From assembly GCA_964629575.1 (NCBI GenBank), contig CAZVUM010000017.1, positions 8,752-72,751 of the forward strand: a stretch of DNA of 64,000 nucleotides, given 5' to 3'. The DNA comes from JAYPWI01 sp964629575 (GTDB taxonomy: Bacteria > Actinomycetota > Acidimicrobiia > Acidimicrobiales > Poriferisodalaceae). Within the stretch, counting starts at the first letter, position 1. Every line of letters starts with the position of its first letter. Position numbers and translations under genes: made by a program. The notes under the pieces were generated by a model. That model was not told the origin of the DNA and did no database searches. It worked only from the letters and a program-made list of their open reading frames with translations. This document shows, in pieces, positions 52,311 to 61,032 of this stretch.

Positions 52311-54184
52311 CACGCCCCCTGGGTCGGCGGAAGCAACCCGGCGAGAAACGAGACGCTCGACTGCAACTCCGACATCGCTTGTTCCATGGCCGTGTATTGC
52401 CGGCGGAGGGTGTCCTCACGTTGCTGGACGCGGATTTCCATCGCGGCGATCTGATCGTTGATGTCGTCGATGCGGGTGGTGTGTTCGTCACGAGCTCGAG
52501 CGATCAGCCCGTCGACACCCTCGGTGTCGTCGAGCAGTTGGTCGAAGTCGAGCAGGATCCCGTCGAAGAACGAGACGTTGCCGACGTTGACTGCGCCGCC
52601 AGAGGTGTCGACCAAGGACAGGTCGATGTCGATGTCGAGCCCGGTCGGGCTCCCGGTCGTGGCCGAGAAGCGGTTGTTGGCAACGGTGGCTGTTTCGCCG
52701 CCGATCGTGCCTGCGGCGTCGGTACCGGTGAAGGTGCCGTTCATCCCCCAGACGTCCTCGCTCCAGATCACGAAGCTGGCAGCTGTGCCCCGTACTGACG
52801 GCGTCGAGATCTCGATGGAACCGCTGTTTTCGGCGGCGACCACGTCGGTGATCCCCGCGAGCGTCAGAGCGTCGTTGATCTGGGTGACCGCTGACGCGAG
52901 CGTCGACCCGGCGCCGATCCCGATGAGAACGTTGCTGGCGCCGTACTGGAGGTTGAAATCCTCGAACGATGCCGACGGGCTGTACACCGAGCTCACGATG
53001 CTCGGGATGCTCCCCTCGTCGGTCACGGTCACGCCGTAGACCCCTGCGAGCGTCGAGTTGGTGGTGGCGACCGGTGTCAGGCGCGTGTCGTCGGCGAGGA
53101 ACGTCCCGCTCATGACCCCGGCGAAGTCGTCGTACTCATCGCGTAGCGCCGCAACGAGACGATCGCGATCGACCTCAATTTCACCGGTGCGCGAGTAGCT
53201 GATCGGCGGCCCCGCAGCGAGACCCGCACCGAGATTGGCGATCGTCTGGGTCAGGGTGTCGTTGATACGCGAGTCCAGCGCTCGCGCCATGGCGTCGCCG
53301 GTGAGGGGCTGGGCAGAATTCGAGGTTTCGTCGAACGCGGTGAGACGATCGATCTCGCTCAGGACTCCACTGGCGGCGTCGAACATCGCCGTGATGTTGT
53401 CGGCGATCGCTTCCACATCTCGTTCGGTGGTGACGGTAATCGTCTGGGCCGATGTCGCGGCGAGCTCCAGCTCCACCCCCGCCACCAGGTCGGCGACCAG
53501 ATTGGACGATCGGGTGACGGTCAGTGCCCCGCCGCCGGATCCGACCGTGAGCTGAGCGTCCGCACCCTGGGACAGAATCGACGAGGTTCCCACCGACAGG
53601 CCCGAATGAGAGACGGTGAAGACGCCGGCGGCACCCGATGACGATGCGCCGATCGAGAGACGATGATCGGTGTCGGAGACCTTGAGAACGGTTGCCTCGA
53701 CGCTCGCATCCAAGCCGCGGATCGCCGATGCAAGATCGGACAGGGTGGTGGAGGCATCGGTGGTGATGACGTGGTTGTCCGTCCCGATGGTGACGGTGAA
53801 CGTGCCCGCGCCGACGGTGTCTGTCGGATCGCCGTAGGCGTTCGACATCACGACGTTGTGCGCCGCTGCGAGCTGGTCGACCGTGAAACTCATCGTTCCC
53901 GGGATCGCCGACCCGGTCACGGTGGCCGAGACCACGTCTTCGTTGCTCGCCGATGCGGTGGCAGCGGTCAAACCGGTGCCGAAACGGAGATCGTCGACGG
54001 TCGTGCGGAACTGTGAGACCTGGGTGGAGATGTCGGTCCAGGCCGCATCTCGCGCCTGAGCAGCGGCCCGCTGGGTCGCCATCCGGTTGATGGGAATCCG
54101 CTCGAACTGGATGAGGCTGTCGATGATCGATTCGGTGTCGAGACCAGAGGCGATGCCTCCGACCCGAAACGTCGGCTCAACCAT
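52310..54184 (-). CDS. fliD: FliD filament cap protein
   Basis: 624 residues. N-terminal FRVGGIASGLDTESIIDSLIQFERIPINRM and C-terminal coiled coil (RIDDINDQIAAMEIRVQQREDTLRRQYTAMEQAMSELQSS) are diagnostic of FliD, with domains D1-D3 between. Caps the filament and folds incoming flagellin. A GGAGGAGTGAGGA site precedes the ATG. Confidence 0.95.
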   Translation of the reverse strand: MVEPTFRVGGIASGLDTESIIDSLIQFERIPINRMATQRAAAQARDAAWTDISTQVSQFRTTVDDLRFGTGLTAATASASNEDVVSATVTGSAIPGTMSFTVDQLAAAHNVVMSNAYGDPTDTVGAGTFTVTIGTDNHVITTDASTTLSDLASAIRGLDASVEATVLKVSDTDHRLSIGASSSGAAGVFTVSHSGLSVGTSSILSQGADAQLTVGSGGGALTVTRSSNLVADLVAGVELELAATSAQTITVTTERDVEAIADNITAMFDAASGVLSEIDRLTAFDETSNSAQPLTGDAMARALDSRINDTLTQTIANLGAGLAAGPPISYSRTGEIEVDRDRLVAALRDEYDDFAGVMSGTFLADDTRLTPVATTNSTLAGVYGVTVTDEGSIPSIVSSVYSPSASFEDFNLQYGASNVLIGIGAGSTLASAVTQINDALTLAGITDVVAAENSGSIEISTPSVRGTAASFVIWSEDVWGMNGTFTGTDAAGTIGGETATVANNRFSATTGSPTGLDIDIDLSLVDTSGGAVNVGNVSFFDGILLDFDQLLDDTEGVDGLIARARDEHTTRIDDINDQIAAMEIRVQQREDTLRRQYTAMEQAMSELQSSVSFLAGLLPPTQGA

Positions 54185-54209
54185 TCCTCACTCCTCCACC
54201 TTCCGACCG

Positions 54210-54536
54210 TCAGGTCTGCAAGAGAGCGACGACGGTCTCGGGAGCAACATGCGCCTGGGTCGCCAGCGCAGCCTCGCTGTTGCGCACGATCTGCGACGCC
54301 GTCATGTCGGCGAGCTGTTGGGCGAGAGACGTGTCGCGCAGGCGCGACAAGGCGGCTGCCGCGTTCTCGGTAGCGACGCGATCGAGGACCGAGGCATCGG
54401 CGGGGGCGGCTGGTTCCCTGTCGCCGGACACACGCCCTGCACCAGTGTCGGAACTGCGGCCGACGCGATCGTTCGATGTGTCGCGAACGTGCGAGCGCAG
54501 GGCTTGAAAGCTCGTGACGTTCTCGTTGATGCGCAC
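54210..54536 (-). CDS. Mini-flagellin (terminal helices only)
   Basis: 108 residues from a GTG preceded by GGGAGGG at proper distance. The N-terminus VRINENVTSFQALRSH matches the start of the two full flagellins (MRINQNIAAFNSYRN) and the C-terminus RLRDTSLAQQLADMTASQIV...ATQAHVAPETVVALLQT matches their end (RIRDTDMAQEMVQFTRHQIM...LAQANQIPTSVLSLLQ). Only a short spacer replaces the D1-D3 core. The intact ends, own ribosome site and sense codons argue against a dead fragment. It may be a minor filament, cap or junction subunit; its function is unknown. YvzB of Bacillus is a comparable truncated flagellin. Confidence 0.8.
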   Translation of the reverse strand: MRINENVTSFQALRSHVRDTSNDRVGRSSDTGAGRVSGDREPAAPADASVLDRVATENAAAALSRLRDTSLAQQLADMTASQIVRNSEAALATQAHVAPETVVALLQT

Positions 54537-54658
54537 TGCGGCCCTCCCTGGTGGTCGATCCGGCACGCCATTGCCGGACCACGGGAGAGTCGACCGTTGG
54601 TTCAGTCTCTCAAGGACTTGAGGCGAAACCGGGCGGGTTCGAGCCCCACCCCGGACCG

Positions 54659-55048
54659 TCAGGCCGGCTCAGGGGCCGAGTGAACCTCATTGGCAGCCGC
54701 CACCCATGCGTCGCGAATCTCACGGACGACCGACTCGGCGCCCTCGAGAAGCTCGGCGTCCTTGGACAGGTTGGCGTTGACGAGACGATCGATGCAGAAC
54801 TCGTAGAGCTGGGCCAGATTGTCCGCCAACTCGCCGCCCCGCTCAGTGTCGAGCGTGACCTGCAGTTCCACCAGGATCCGTTGCCCGAGAACGAGCTCGG
54901 TGTGAACCGTGTCCAGTTCGCCACCCTCGCTCAGAAGCTCCTTCGCCCGCACGATCGCCTGCAACAGACGGTCGTAGAGCATTGTCACGAGCTGGTCGGG
55001 ACGAGCTGTCATGACGACATCTCGGCGGTAGTGATCAGCGATTGCCAT
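54659..55048 (-). CDS. fliS: FliS flagellin export chaperone
   Basis: 129 residues. MAIADHYRRDVVMTARPDQLVTMLYDRLLQAIVRAKELL is the FliS signature helix. FliS binds the flagellin C-terminus and prevents premature polymerisation. Lies between fliC1 and the mini-flagellin, 272 bases after the fliC1 stop, with a strong hairpin in the gap. Confidence 0.95.
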   Translation of the reverse strand: MAIADHYRRDVVMTARPDQLVTMLYDRLLQAIVRAKELLSEGGELDTVHTELVLGQRILVELQVTLDTERGGELADNLAQLYEFCIDRLVNANLSKDAELLEGAESVVREIRDAWVAAANEVHSAPEPA

Positions 55049-55174
55049 GGGTCTTCATCGTTTCTACGGCGAGTGCCACAACACTCGAAAAGGGGTTTCT
55101 CCCGGAGAGACGTGAACGCTGTGATCGTTCATGACGGAGCGTGTACGGCCCATCGTGAAGCACGACGACAGTGT

Positions 55175-55215
55175 CGGCAGGATGGCCGGCGGCTGTAGCA
55201 CCGGCCATCCTGCCG
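55175..55215 (-). terminator. Strong hairpin between fliC1 and fliS
   Basis: Perfect 15-bp stem CGGCAGGATGGCCGG / CCGGCCATCCTGCCG with an 11-base loop, 105 bases after the fliC1 stop. No T-run. It probably ends or attenuates the abundant flagellin transcript before fliS, or stabilises its 3' end. Confidence 0.65.
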
Positions 55216-55320
55216 ATGTACGCGCCAGTCACGGCGATCAAGCGTCGATTCTCTCCGACGCTGTGCCGACCGCTGGCGGGTTCCTCTGCAGACCCGTCGG
55301 CGGCCGACCCAGCCGACTGA

Positions 55321-56142
55321 CTACTGGAGGAGGGAGAGAACCGACGTCGGGATCTGGTTTGCCTGGGCCAGCATCGCTGTGCCGGCCTGGGTCATGATCT
55401 GATGTCGGGTGAACTGCACCATCTCCTGGGCCATGTCCGTGTCACGGATACGGCTCTCCGAGGCGCTGAGGTTCTCCACAGCGACCTGCAGGTTGGCGAT
55501 GGTGTGTTCCATCCGGTTCTGGGTCGCACCGAGCGTTGCCCGGTTGGTCGACACAGCAGCGATGGCGGTGTCGAGCGAAGCCATCGCGCTTCCGGCGTCG
55601 CTGGACACGTCGATCGTGCTCAGGTCGGTGCCGAACACGTCGTTCGATGCCAGGCCCAGGTCCGTCGTGATGCTCATCTGGTTCACGGCGCCGGCGTTGG
55701 GGCCGACGTGGAACGTCAGAGCGCTCGTCGTGTAGTCCTGGAAGACCGCGTTGCCGGCGAAGGTGGTTCGGGCGCCGACCGCCGTCAGCTCCGACAGGAG
55801 CTCGGTGATCTCCGCCTGCTGCGGAACACCGTCGGTGGTCGCCGTGTTCGAGGCGTCGATGGCCAGCGTTCGCATCCGCTGAAGGATCGAGTGCACCTCA
55901 TTGAGTGCACCCTCAGCGGTCTGCACGAAGCTGATGCCGTCCTGCGCGTTGGAGATCGCCTGGCGGCTGCCATTGATCTCCGAACGCAGGCGCTCCGACT
56001 TCACGAGCCCAGCAGCATCATCGGCGGCCCGGTTGATCCGGAAGCCCGACGACAACTTCTCGAGTGACTTTCCCAGCTGACCATTCGTACGACTCAGATT
56101 CCTGTACGAGTTGAAAGCTGCGATGTTCTGATTGATACGCAT
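55321..56142 (-). CDS. fliC: Flagellin 1
   Basis: 273 residues from ATG (GGAGGTG 5 bases upstream). Canonical D0/D1 flagellin: MRINQNIAAFNSYRNLSRTNGQLGKSLEKLSSGFRINRAADDAAGL at the start, SASESRIRDTDMAQEMVQFTRHQIM at the end, and only a small central domain (~130-190). Same length as the flagellin at 63.1 kb and very similar, so the two are recent paralogues. Ser/Thr-rich central region is a likely target for the adjacent glycosyltransferases. Leader carries CsrA-type sites. Confidence 0.96.
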   Translation of the reverse strand: MRINQNIAAFNSYRNLSRTNGQLGKSLEKLSSGFRINRAADDAAGLVKSERLRSEINGSRQAISNAQDGISFVQTAEGALNEVHSILQRMRTLAIDASNTATTDGVPQQAEITELLSELTAVGARTTFAGNAVFQDYTTSALTFHVGPNAGAVNQMSITTDLGLASNDVFGTDLSTIDVSSDAGSAMASLDTAIAAVSTNRATLGATQNRMEHTIANLQVAVENLSASESRIRDTDMAQEMVQFTRHQIMTQAGTAMLAQANQIPTSVLSLLQ

Positions 56143-56147
56143 CAGAC

Positions 56148-56188
56148 ACCTCCATGTGACTGGCGTGAGGGATCGCTTCCGTGCGATC
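56148..56188 (-). promoter_or_regulatory. CsrA-type binding sites in the fliC1 leader
   Basis: On the minus strand a 6-bp hairpin GATCGC / GCGATC (56171-56188) displays the hexaloop ACGGAA. The second GGA is in the ribosome site (CACATGGAGGTG, GGA at 56151-56153), 24 nt away. A GGA hexaloop plus a GGA over the Shine-Dalgarno is the layout of the CsrA-repressed hag leader in Bacillus. A palindrome CCCGTCGACGGG (56198-56209) lies further up. Confidence 0.6.
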
Positions 56189-56542
56189 GCTGGACGACCC
56201 GTCGACGGGGTCCCACACCGGTTAAGCATTTTGTTCTGGGACAATCATTTCGGTTGTCCGTTCGGGCATTCGTCCACTTGGGAGGGCGGTCCCCACCCCC
56301 GCCTCGGCTGCTCCCTCCCCACCAATCCGCCCATGCCCGCACGCCTACTGGGTACTTCAGCGGGTGGGGTTCCCCTTTTGGGTACGTCCCGGACGCGTTG
56401 GCGCGGGCCGTGAGTACCCGAAACGAGGAGGCCGAGGCGTGAGTGACCCGGAAGGGAGGGTCGAAGGGAAGGTCGAAGGGAGGGTCGGGGCCCTACTCCC
56501 CTGGCCCTTACTCCCCCTGGGCCTGGGTCGACGGGCCGAGGG
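56189..56542. other. Intergenic region between fliC1 and the large glycosyltransferase
   Basis: Divergent region of 400 bases in all (56143-56542). Besides the CsrA-type leader it holds an inverted repeat GGACAA-N9-TTGTCC (56239-56259), a candidate operator, and a Pro-codon-poor G-rich stretch towards the glycosyltransferase. Promoters must lie here for both genes, but I see no convincing -35/-10 or sigma-28 box. No coding evidence. Confidence 0.5.
56452..56487 (+). repeat. Three tandem 12-bp repeats before the large glycosyltransferase
   Basis: AAGGGAGGGTCG, AAGGGAAGGTCG and AAGGGAGGGTCG in tandem, differing at one base in the middle copy, 55 bases before the start codon. Such repeats in a leader can vary in number and tune expression, but that is not shown. 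Confidence 0.85.
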
Positions 56543-59500
56543 ATGGCTTCGCACACTTCTCTCTGCAGTCAGGTCCTCGTCGTCGTCCACGGCCCGGCGC
56601 GTGTCGCCAAGGGCGCGGTTCGGCGAGCGCGAGAACTGGCGGGCGTCGACGGCCTTGTGGTCGCCGTCGGCAACAACACCGATGGGCGCAAGATCGCCCA
56701 GCGCGGCGGCGCGGTCGACGCGGTGGCGACCGCTGCCGGCCACGACGCCATGCTGCAGACCTTGGATCAGCTGGCACCCGAACCCGTGCTGGTGATCCAC
56801 GACGATGCGTCACTCAGCATCGACGAATGGGCGTTGGTGCTGCACCAGTACGACCCCGACGCGGGCGTGCACCACCTCTCCCCTAGCGGCGCCGACGCAA
56901 CAGCCCCCTTCGCGGTCATCGGCCTTCCGGGAGAGATCGCAGACCTTCTCCTCGCCACCGAAGACATCCGCTTCGACACATCGCCCACCGCCATCGAGGC
57001 CGACATTCGCCACGACGGCCGGTGCGGAACCGTCGACGCCGCCGAACCAGCCCCTCGAGCCCCACTGGTCGTCGCCGCACTCATCGTCCGCGACGAACAG
57101 GACAACCTTGGAGCCTGCCTCGACTCGATCGACTCCTTCGTCGACGGCGTCGTCGTGTGCGACACGGGCTCCCGAGACGACACCATCGCCATCGCCGCCG
57201 AGCGCGGTGCGTCGGTGATCGAGCGAGAGTGGCTCGACGACTTCGCCTGGGCACGCAACCAAGCTCTCGCCGAGATCGATGACTGCACATGGGTGCTCTG
57301 GATCGACGCCGACGAACGCCTGACCTGCGACGACATCCACTCCGCCCGCCTGGCGCTCCGACAAACTCCCGACACCGTTCGTGCCCTCGCCGTGGAGGTG
57401 ACCAGTCCTCGGCGGGATGGGCCGACATCGGTGGGCATGGCACAGAGGCTGTTCCGACCGGGTTCGGCTTCGTTCAGCGGAGCGATCCACGAGGAACTCG
57501 TGGACTCCGGCTCCGGCGCACCTCTCCCGACAGCACCCAGCGACATCATCGGTCTTACCCACCTCGGCTACGCCGAAACCGACGACCAGCTCGCGGCCAA
57601 AGCCCGACGCAATCTCGAGATCGCACGCTCGATCTGGAACCACGACCCCACCTCGAAGAGCGCCCTCGACTACGCGAGGTCGTTGGCATTTGCCGGTGAA
57701 GACCTGGCCGAGGCCATCGAGGTCGCACGCCGCGGGGCCGAACTCTGCGACGAGTCCGACCCCCGCAAGCAGCGCCTGAAGAGCCTGTCTGCGGGCTTCC
57801 ATCTCGAGCTCGACCAGCATGAGGAAGCGTTCGCGGTGGGTGCCGAAGCGCTGCGCCTCGACCCGGCGGATGATGTCGCGGCCGCCGTGTGCGCGACCAC
57901 CGGTGTCCAACTCGGGCGCGACGCCGAAGTCGTGGCGCTCGTCGGCTCGCTCGCAACCTCGGCAGCACTGCGTGTTCCCGTGAACAGAATCACCGCGACC
58001 GCCCTCGCTCTCGGCGCGGCGATCCGCACCCAGGACCCGGCCACAGAACGGCTGACCGATGCACTCTTGGCAGCCGTCAGCGATGTGGAGGGCGGCTGGA
58101 CCCACGCCCTCAGCCAGCTCGCAGACGTCGACCCGAATCAGCTCGGGAACACACTCAGCCCGGTACTCGCCGATCAGTCGGCGGTGTCGACAGCCGCGTA
58201 CGAGGCGCTCCCGCTCGAGGCCGCCGATCATCTCGTCGCAGCGCTGAAACCGACCTCCGCAGCCGAAGCCGAGCACGCAGGAAGTGGTCTCGGCGGAATC
58301 TCACTGTCCTTCGGGTTGGATCCGATTCCGTGCGACGCAGCCCTTCTCGCCTCGTCCATTCCCGCGCAGCGGCGCGTGCTCGATTGGTCCGAGAGCGCCA
58401 GCTTCGGGGCCATCGTGCAAGACGACGCTCTGACACGAGTCGACCTCGACCCCGCCGGTGCCCTCCCCGCGGCGCTCGCCCGGCTGGCCGCCAGTGGCCA
58501 GCGTTTCGACGTCCTGGTCGGTGGTCTCTCCCCCGACGACGGGCACACCGCACTCGAAGCGGTGGGCCGGCTCCTCGATCCATCGGGCGTGGCCATGCTC
58601 TGGGACGTCGACGGCGCAGGTGCCGCCATCACGGGCGCTTCGGCGGAGTTTCACACCGTCGGAGCCGTCGACGCAGCCTCGATGCTCCTCGCTCGCGGTC
58701 TCGCGATCGATCCGATTTCCCCCAACGGCGTGACGGCGGTGAGATCGGTTCTCGACCAGAACACCGAGATCGGCGAAGAACAACCCGCCGAGATGGTCCG
58801 CCAGATCCACGTCGTGACGCCGACTCCGCTGAGCGACGAGCTGAGGTTGGCTCATCGGGTGTCCGTCCCGAACAACTGGGGACTCCGGTTCTCCTGCGGC
58901 GACGAGGTTGCAAACGCCGCCGTCACACTCGTGTCGCGGGCGGATGTGATTCCGGAGCCCCGCTGGCTTCAGGCGATCATCGACCATGCCGTCACCAGCG
59001 CCCGCGCCGCCGGAACCCGCCTCATCGACCCAGATGGCTCGGTGATCCATTGCGGACTCACCGACGACGGCAATCCGATCGGCTTTGGCGAAAGCAGCGA
59101 CGGTCCCCTATTGCGCTCGGACCGCCGCAACGTCGCTCTCGCTCCACCCTTCGCAATCCTCGGTGGAACGCCGGCAACCGGGAATGTGGTCGGCGACCTG
59201 CTCGCCAGCTCTGTCGCCGTCGCCATCACTCCCGAGCCCGGCGTCCCCACGTCGCCGACACTTCTCGAAACGCTGCGGGACTGTGTTGTACTGCTCGATG
59301 GGCCGGCGCCTGGCTGCGGCCACCCCGACCAGCGAGACGCAATCGACAAGGCGCTGCAGCGGCTCAGCGACGACGGCATCACTCCCGTCTATCAGTGGGC
59401 CGAGTCCCCCGATCCGGTCGATCAGGCGGTCGCCCACCACTGGCGCGGTCGTGGCGTCATCCTCGTTCCCCCGTCCCCGGACCGCTACGAGATCGCCACC

Positions 59501-60979
59501 TTCCGGCCGGACATCGCGAGCCCCCGTTCTGACGCGCTCGTCACTGCGTTGCAGCCCAAGGCCGTGGTGCACCTGACCGTCGAGAGCCTCGAATGGGACT
59601 ACCAGAGCATCGCCGGCCAGGCTCCGGACGCGACGGTCATCTACGCCGGGCCGCCCTCTCACCAGAGCGGCGAGCGGGCCGACGTCACATGTTCGCTCGG
59701 CGAGCTGGCCGACGCCGTGCTCGACGCCGTGCTCGACGCCCAGGTGCGTGCCACACCGCCGCGCGTTCCCGCGATTGCACGCATCGAACCGACCGCAACC
59801 ACCGCTGGTCTTGTCTCAATCGTGATTCCCGTGCACAACCGCTGGGATCTGACGACCGCCTGTCTCGATTCGATCGCGACACACACAACTGCACCGACGG
59901 AGATCATCGTCGTCGACAACGGCTCGACGGATGGCACTGCCGAGGGCCTTTCCAGAGCCGACGTCACCGTGATCCGCAACGACGACAACCTCGGCTTTCC
60001 CATTGCGGTCAACCAGGGCATCGCCGCCACGACCGGCGAGTTCGTGTGCGTCCTCAACAACGACACCGAGGTCACTGCAGGGTGGTGCGAGCCGCTGCTC
60101 GCTGCACTCGACCTCCCCGACACAGCGCTCGTCGGCCCCCGGAGCAATCGGATCGCCGGGCTTCAGCGCGTTCCCGACGGCCCCCGGGCCGACGACCCAG
60201 ATGCCCACAGCTGGGCGGCGAAGTGGGTCACTGGGAGAGCGGGTCGAACATGGCCGATCAACCGACTGATCGGCTTCTGTCTCCTCGCGCGCCGCGCCAC
60301 CTTCGAAGAGCACGGCGGCTTCGACGAGGGCTTCGGCATCGGCAACCACGAGGACGACGAGCTCGGCAACCGGTTGATAAGGCAGGGTCTGCAGCTGCGC
60401 GTGGCAGACGACTCCGTCGTCATCCATCACGGCAGCGCGACCTTCACCGAACTCGGGCTCGACTACGCGGCGGTGCTCCATGAGAGCTCCCGACACCTTG
60501 ATCCGACGGCGCGGGTTCACCGCGCGACCGGCGCAGTCGTCCTCAGCGACGGCGACCCCGTCGGGGCCGCCGCCAGCGCGGCCAGCGCGCTCCACATCGC
60601 GGATCGGGTCCGAATCGTGGAACGACAGGCGGTGGTCTCCACTGAGCTCGCCGCGGCTGCGATTCGGGGTGGAGGAGTCGACGTGGTTCGGACCGATTGG
60701 ACGACCGAAGCCGGCGCAGCTCGTGCGTTCGAGCCCTTCGAGGGGGCCAACGTGATCATCCTCGGCTCGGGCGAGCTCATCGAGTGTCCCGATTGGGGTG
60801 ACGCACGCGCCGAGCTCGATCAGCTCACACACTCCGCCGTCGAGGTGAGCACACCCGACGGTGGCGAAGTCCGCATCATCGCACCCACTGCGGCGGCGAT
60901 CGCTGAGGTGGGCACAGAGTCGGATGTTCGCGTCAGGGGTATTCGCCTCGTCACCGAACAGGCTGCCCGCACCCGCTGA
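56543..60979 (+). CDS. Large two-domain family-2 glycosyltransferase with TPR-like region
   Basis: 1478 residues. After an alpha/beta N-terminal part (1-170), the first GT-A domain runs ~172-300 (LVVAALIVRDEQDNLGACLDSI, DTGSRDDT, WIDADERL as the DxD-type site). A TPR-like helical stretch follows (~350-480), then a long region of unclear fold (~500-1080, part resembling a methyltransferase-like or decoy alpha/beta segment), and a second GT-A domain ~1088-1330 (VSIVIPVHNRWDLTTACLDSI, VDNGSTDGT, LNNDTEV, GGFDEGFGIGNHEDDELGNRL). GT2 plus TPR proteins beside flagellin genes commonly glycosylate flagellin on Ser/Thr. That role is inferred from position. Confidence 0.85.
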   Translation: MASHTSLCSQVLVVVHGPARVAKGAVRRARELAGVDGLVVAVGNNTDGRKIAQRGGAVDAVATAAGHDAMLQTLDQLAPEPVLVIHDDASLSIDEWALVLHQYDPDAGVHHLSPSGADATAPFAVIGLPGEIADLLLATEDIRFDTSPTAIEADIRHDGRCGTVDAAEPAPRAPLVVAALIVRDEQDNLGACLDSIDSFVDGVVVCDTGSRDDTIAIAAERGASVIEREWLDDFAWARNQALAEIDDCTWVLWIDADERLTCDDIHSARLALRQTPDTVRALAVEVTSPRRDGPTSVGMAQRLFRPGSASFSGAIHEELVDSGSGAPLPTAPSDIIGLTHLGYAETDDQLAAKARRNLEIARSIWNHDPTSKSALDYARSLAFAGEDLAEAIEVARRGAELCDESDPRKQRLKSLSAGFHLELDQHEEAFAVGAEALRLDPADDVAAAVCATTGVQLGRDAEVVALVGSLATSAALRVPVNRITATALALGAAIRTQDPATERLTDALLAAVSDVEGGWTHALSQLADVDPNQLGNTLSPVLADQSAVSTAAYEALPLEAADHLVAALKPTSAAEAEHAGSGLGGISLSFGLDPIPCDAALLASSIPAQRRVLDWSESASFGAIVQDDALTRVDLDPAGALPAALARLAASGQRFDVLVGGLSPDDGHTALEAVGRLLDPSGVAMLWDVDGAGAAITGASAEFHTVGAVDAASMLLARGLAIDPISPNGVTAVRSVLDQNTEIGEEQPAEMVRQIHVVTPTPLSDELRLAHRVSVPNNWGLRFSCGDEVANAAVTLVSRADVIPEPRWLQAIIDHAVTSARAAGTRLIDPDGSVIHCGLTDDGNPIGFGESSDGPLLRSDRRNVALAPPFAILGGTPATGNVVGDLLASSVAVAITPEPGVPTSPTLLETLRDCVVLLDGPAPGCGHPDQRDAIDKALQRLSDDGITPVYQWAESPDPVDQAVAHHWRGRGVILVPPSPDRYEIATFRPDIASPRSDALVTALQPKAVVHLTVESLEWDYQSIAGQAPDATVIYAGPPSHQSGERADVTCSLGELADAVLDAVLDAQVRATPPRVPAIARIEPTATTAGLVSIVIPVHNRWDLTTACLDSIATHTTAPTEIIVVDNGSTDGTAEGLSRADVTVIRNDDNLGFPIAVNQGIAATTGEFVCVLNNDTEVTAGWCEPLLAALDLPDTALVGPRSNRIAGLQRVPDGPRADDPDAHSWAAKWVTGRAGRTWPINRLIGFCLLARRATFEEHGGFDEGFGIGNHEDDELGNRLIRQGLQLRVADDSVVIHHGSATFTELGLDYAAVLHESSRHLDPTARVHRATGAVVLSDGDPVGAAASAASALHIADRVRIVERQAVVSTELAAAAIRGGGVDVVRTDWTTEAGAARAFEPFEGANVIILGSGELIECPDWGDARAELDQLTHSAVEVSTPDGGEVRIIAPTAAAIAEVGTESDVRVRGIRLVTEQAARTR

Positions 60980-61032
60980 TCCGACCCACGCCCAGCGATA
61001 AAGGGGCGCAGCGGCCCGCCGACGGGTGGGTC

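Noticed and set aside
54210..54536. Mini-flagellin as a decayed fragment
   Set aside because: Both flagellin ends are kept in one frame, with a strong ribosome site and no stops or frameshifts.
54633..54649. tRNA-like T-arm (GCGGGTTCGAGCCCCAC) followed by CCCGGACCG
   Set aside because: No matching 5' acceptor strand, D-arm or 7-base anticodon loop can be placed in the preceding 90 bases; it lies in a short gap between flagellar genes on the other strand.
56189..56300. Sigma-28 promoter for fliC1
   Set aside because: No CTAAA/GCCGATAA-type pair with correct spacing; the sigma factor of this group may use a different box.
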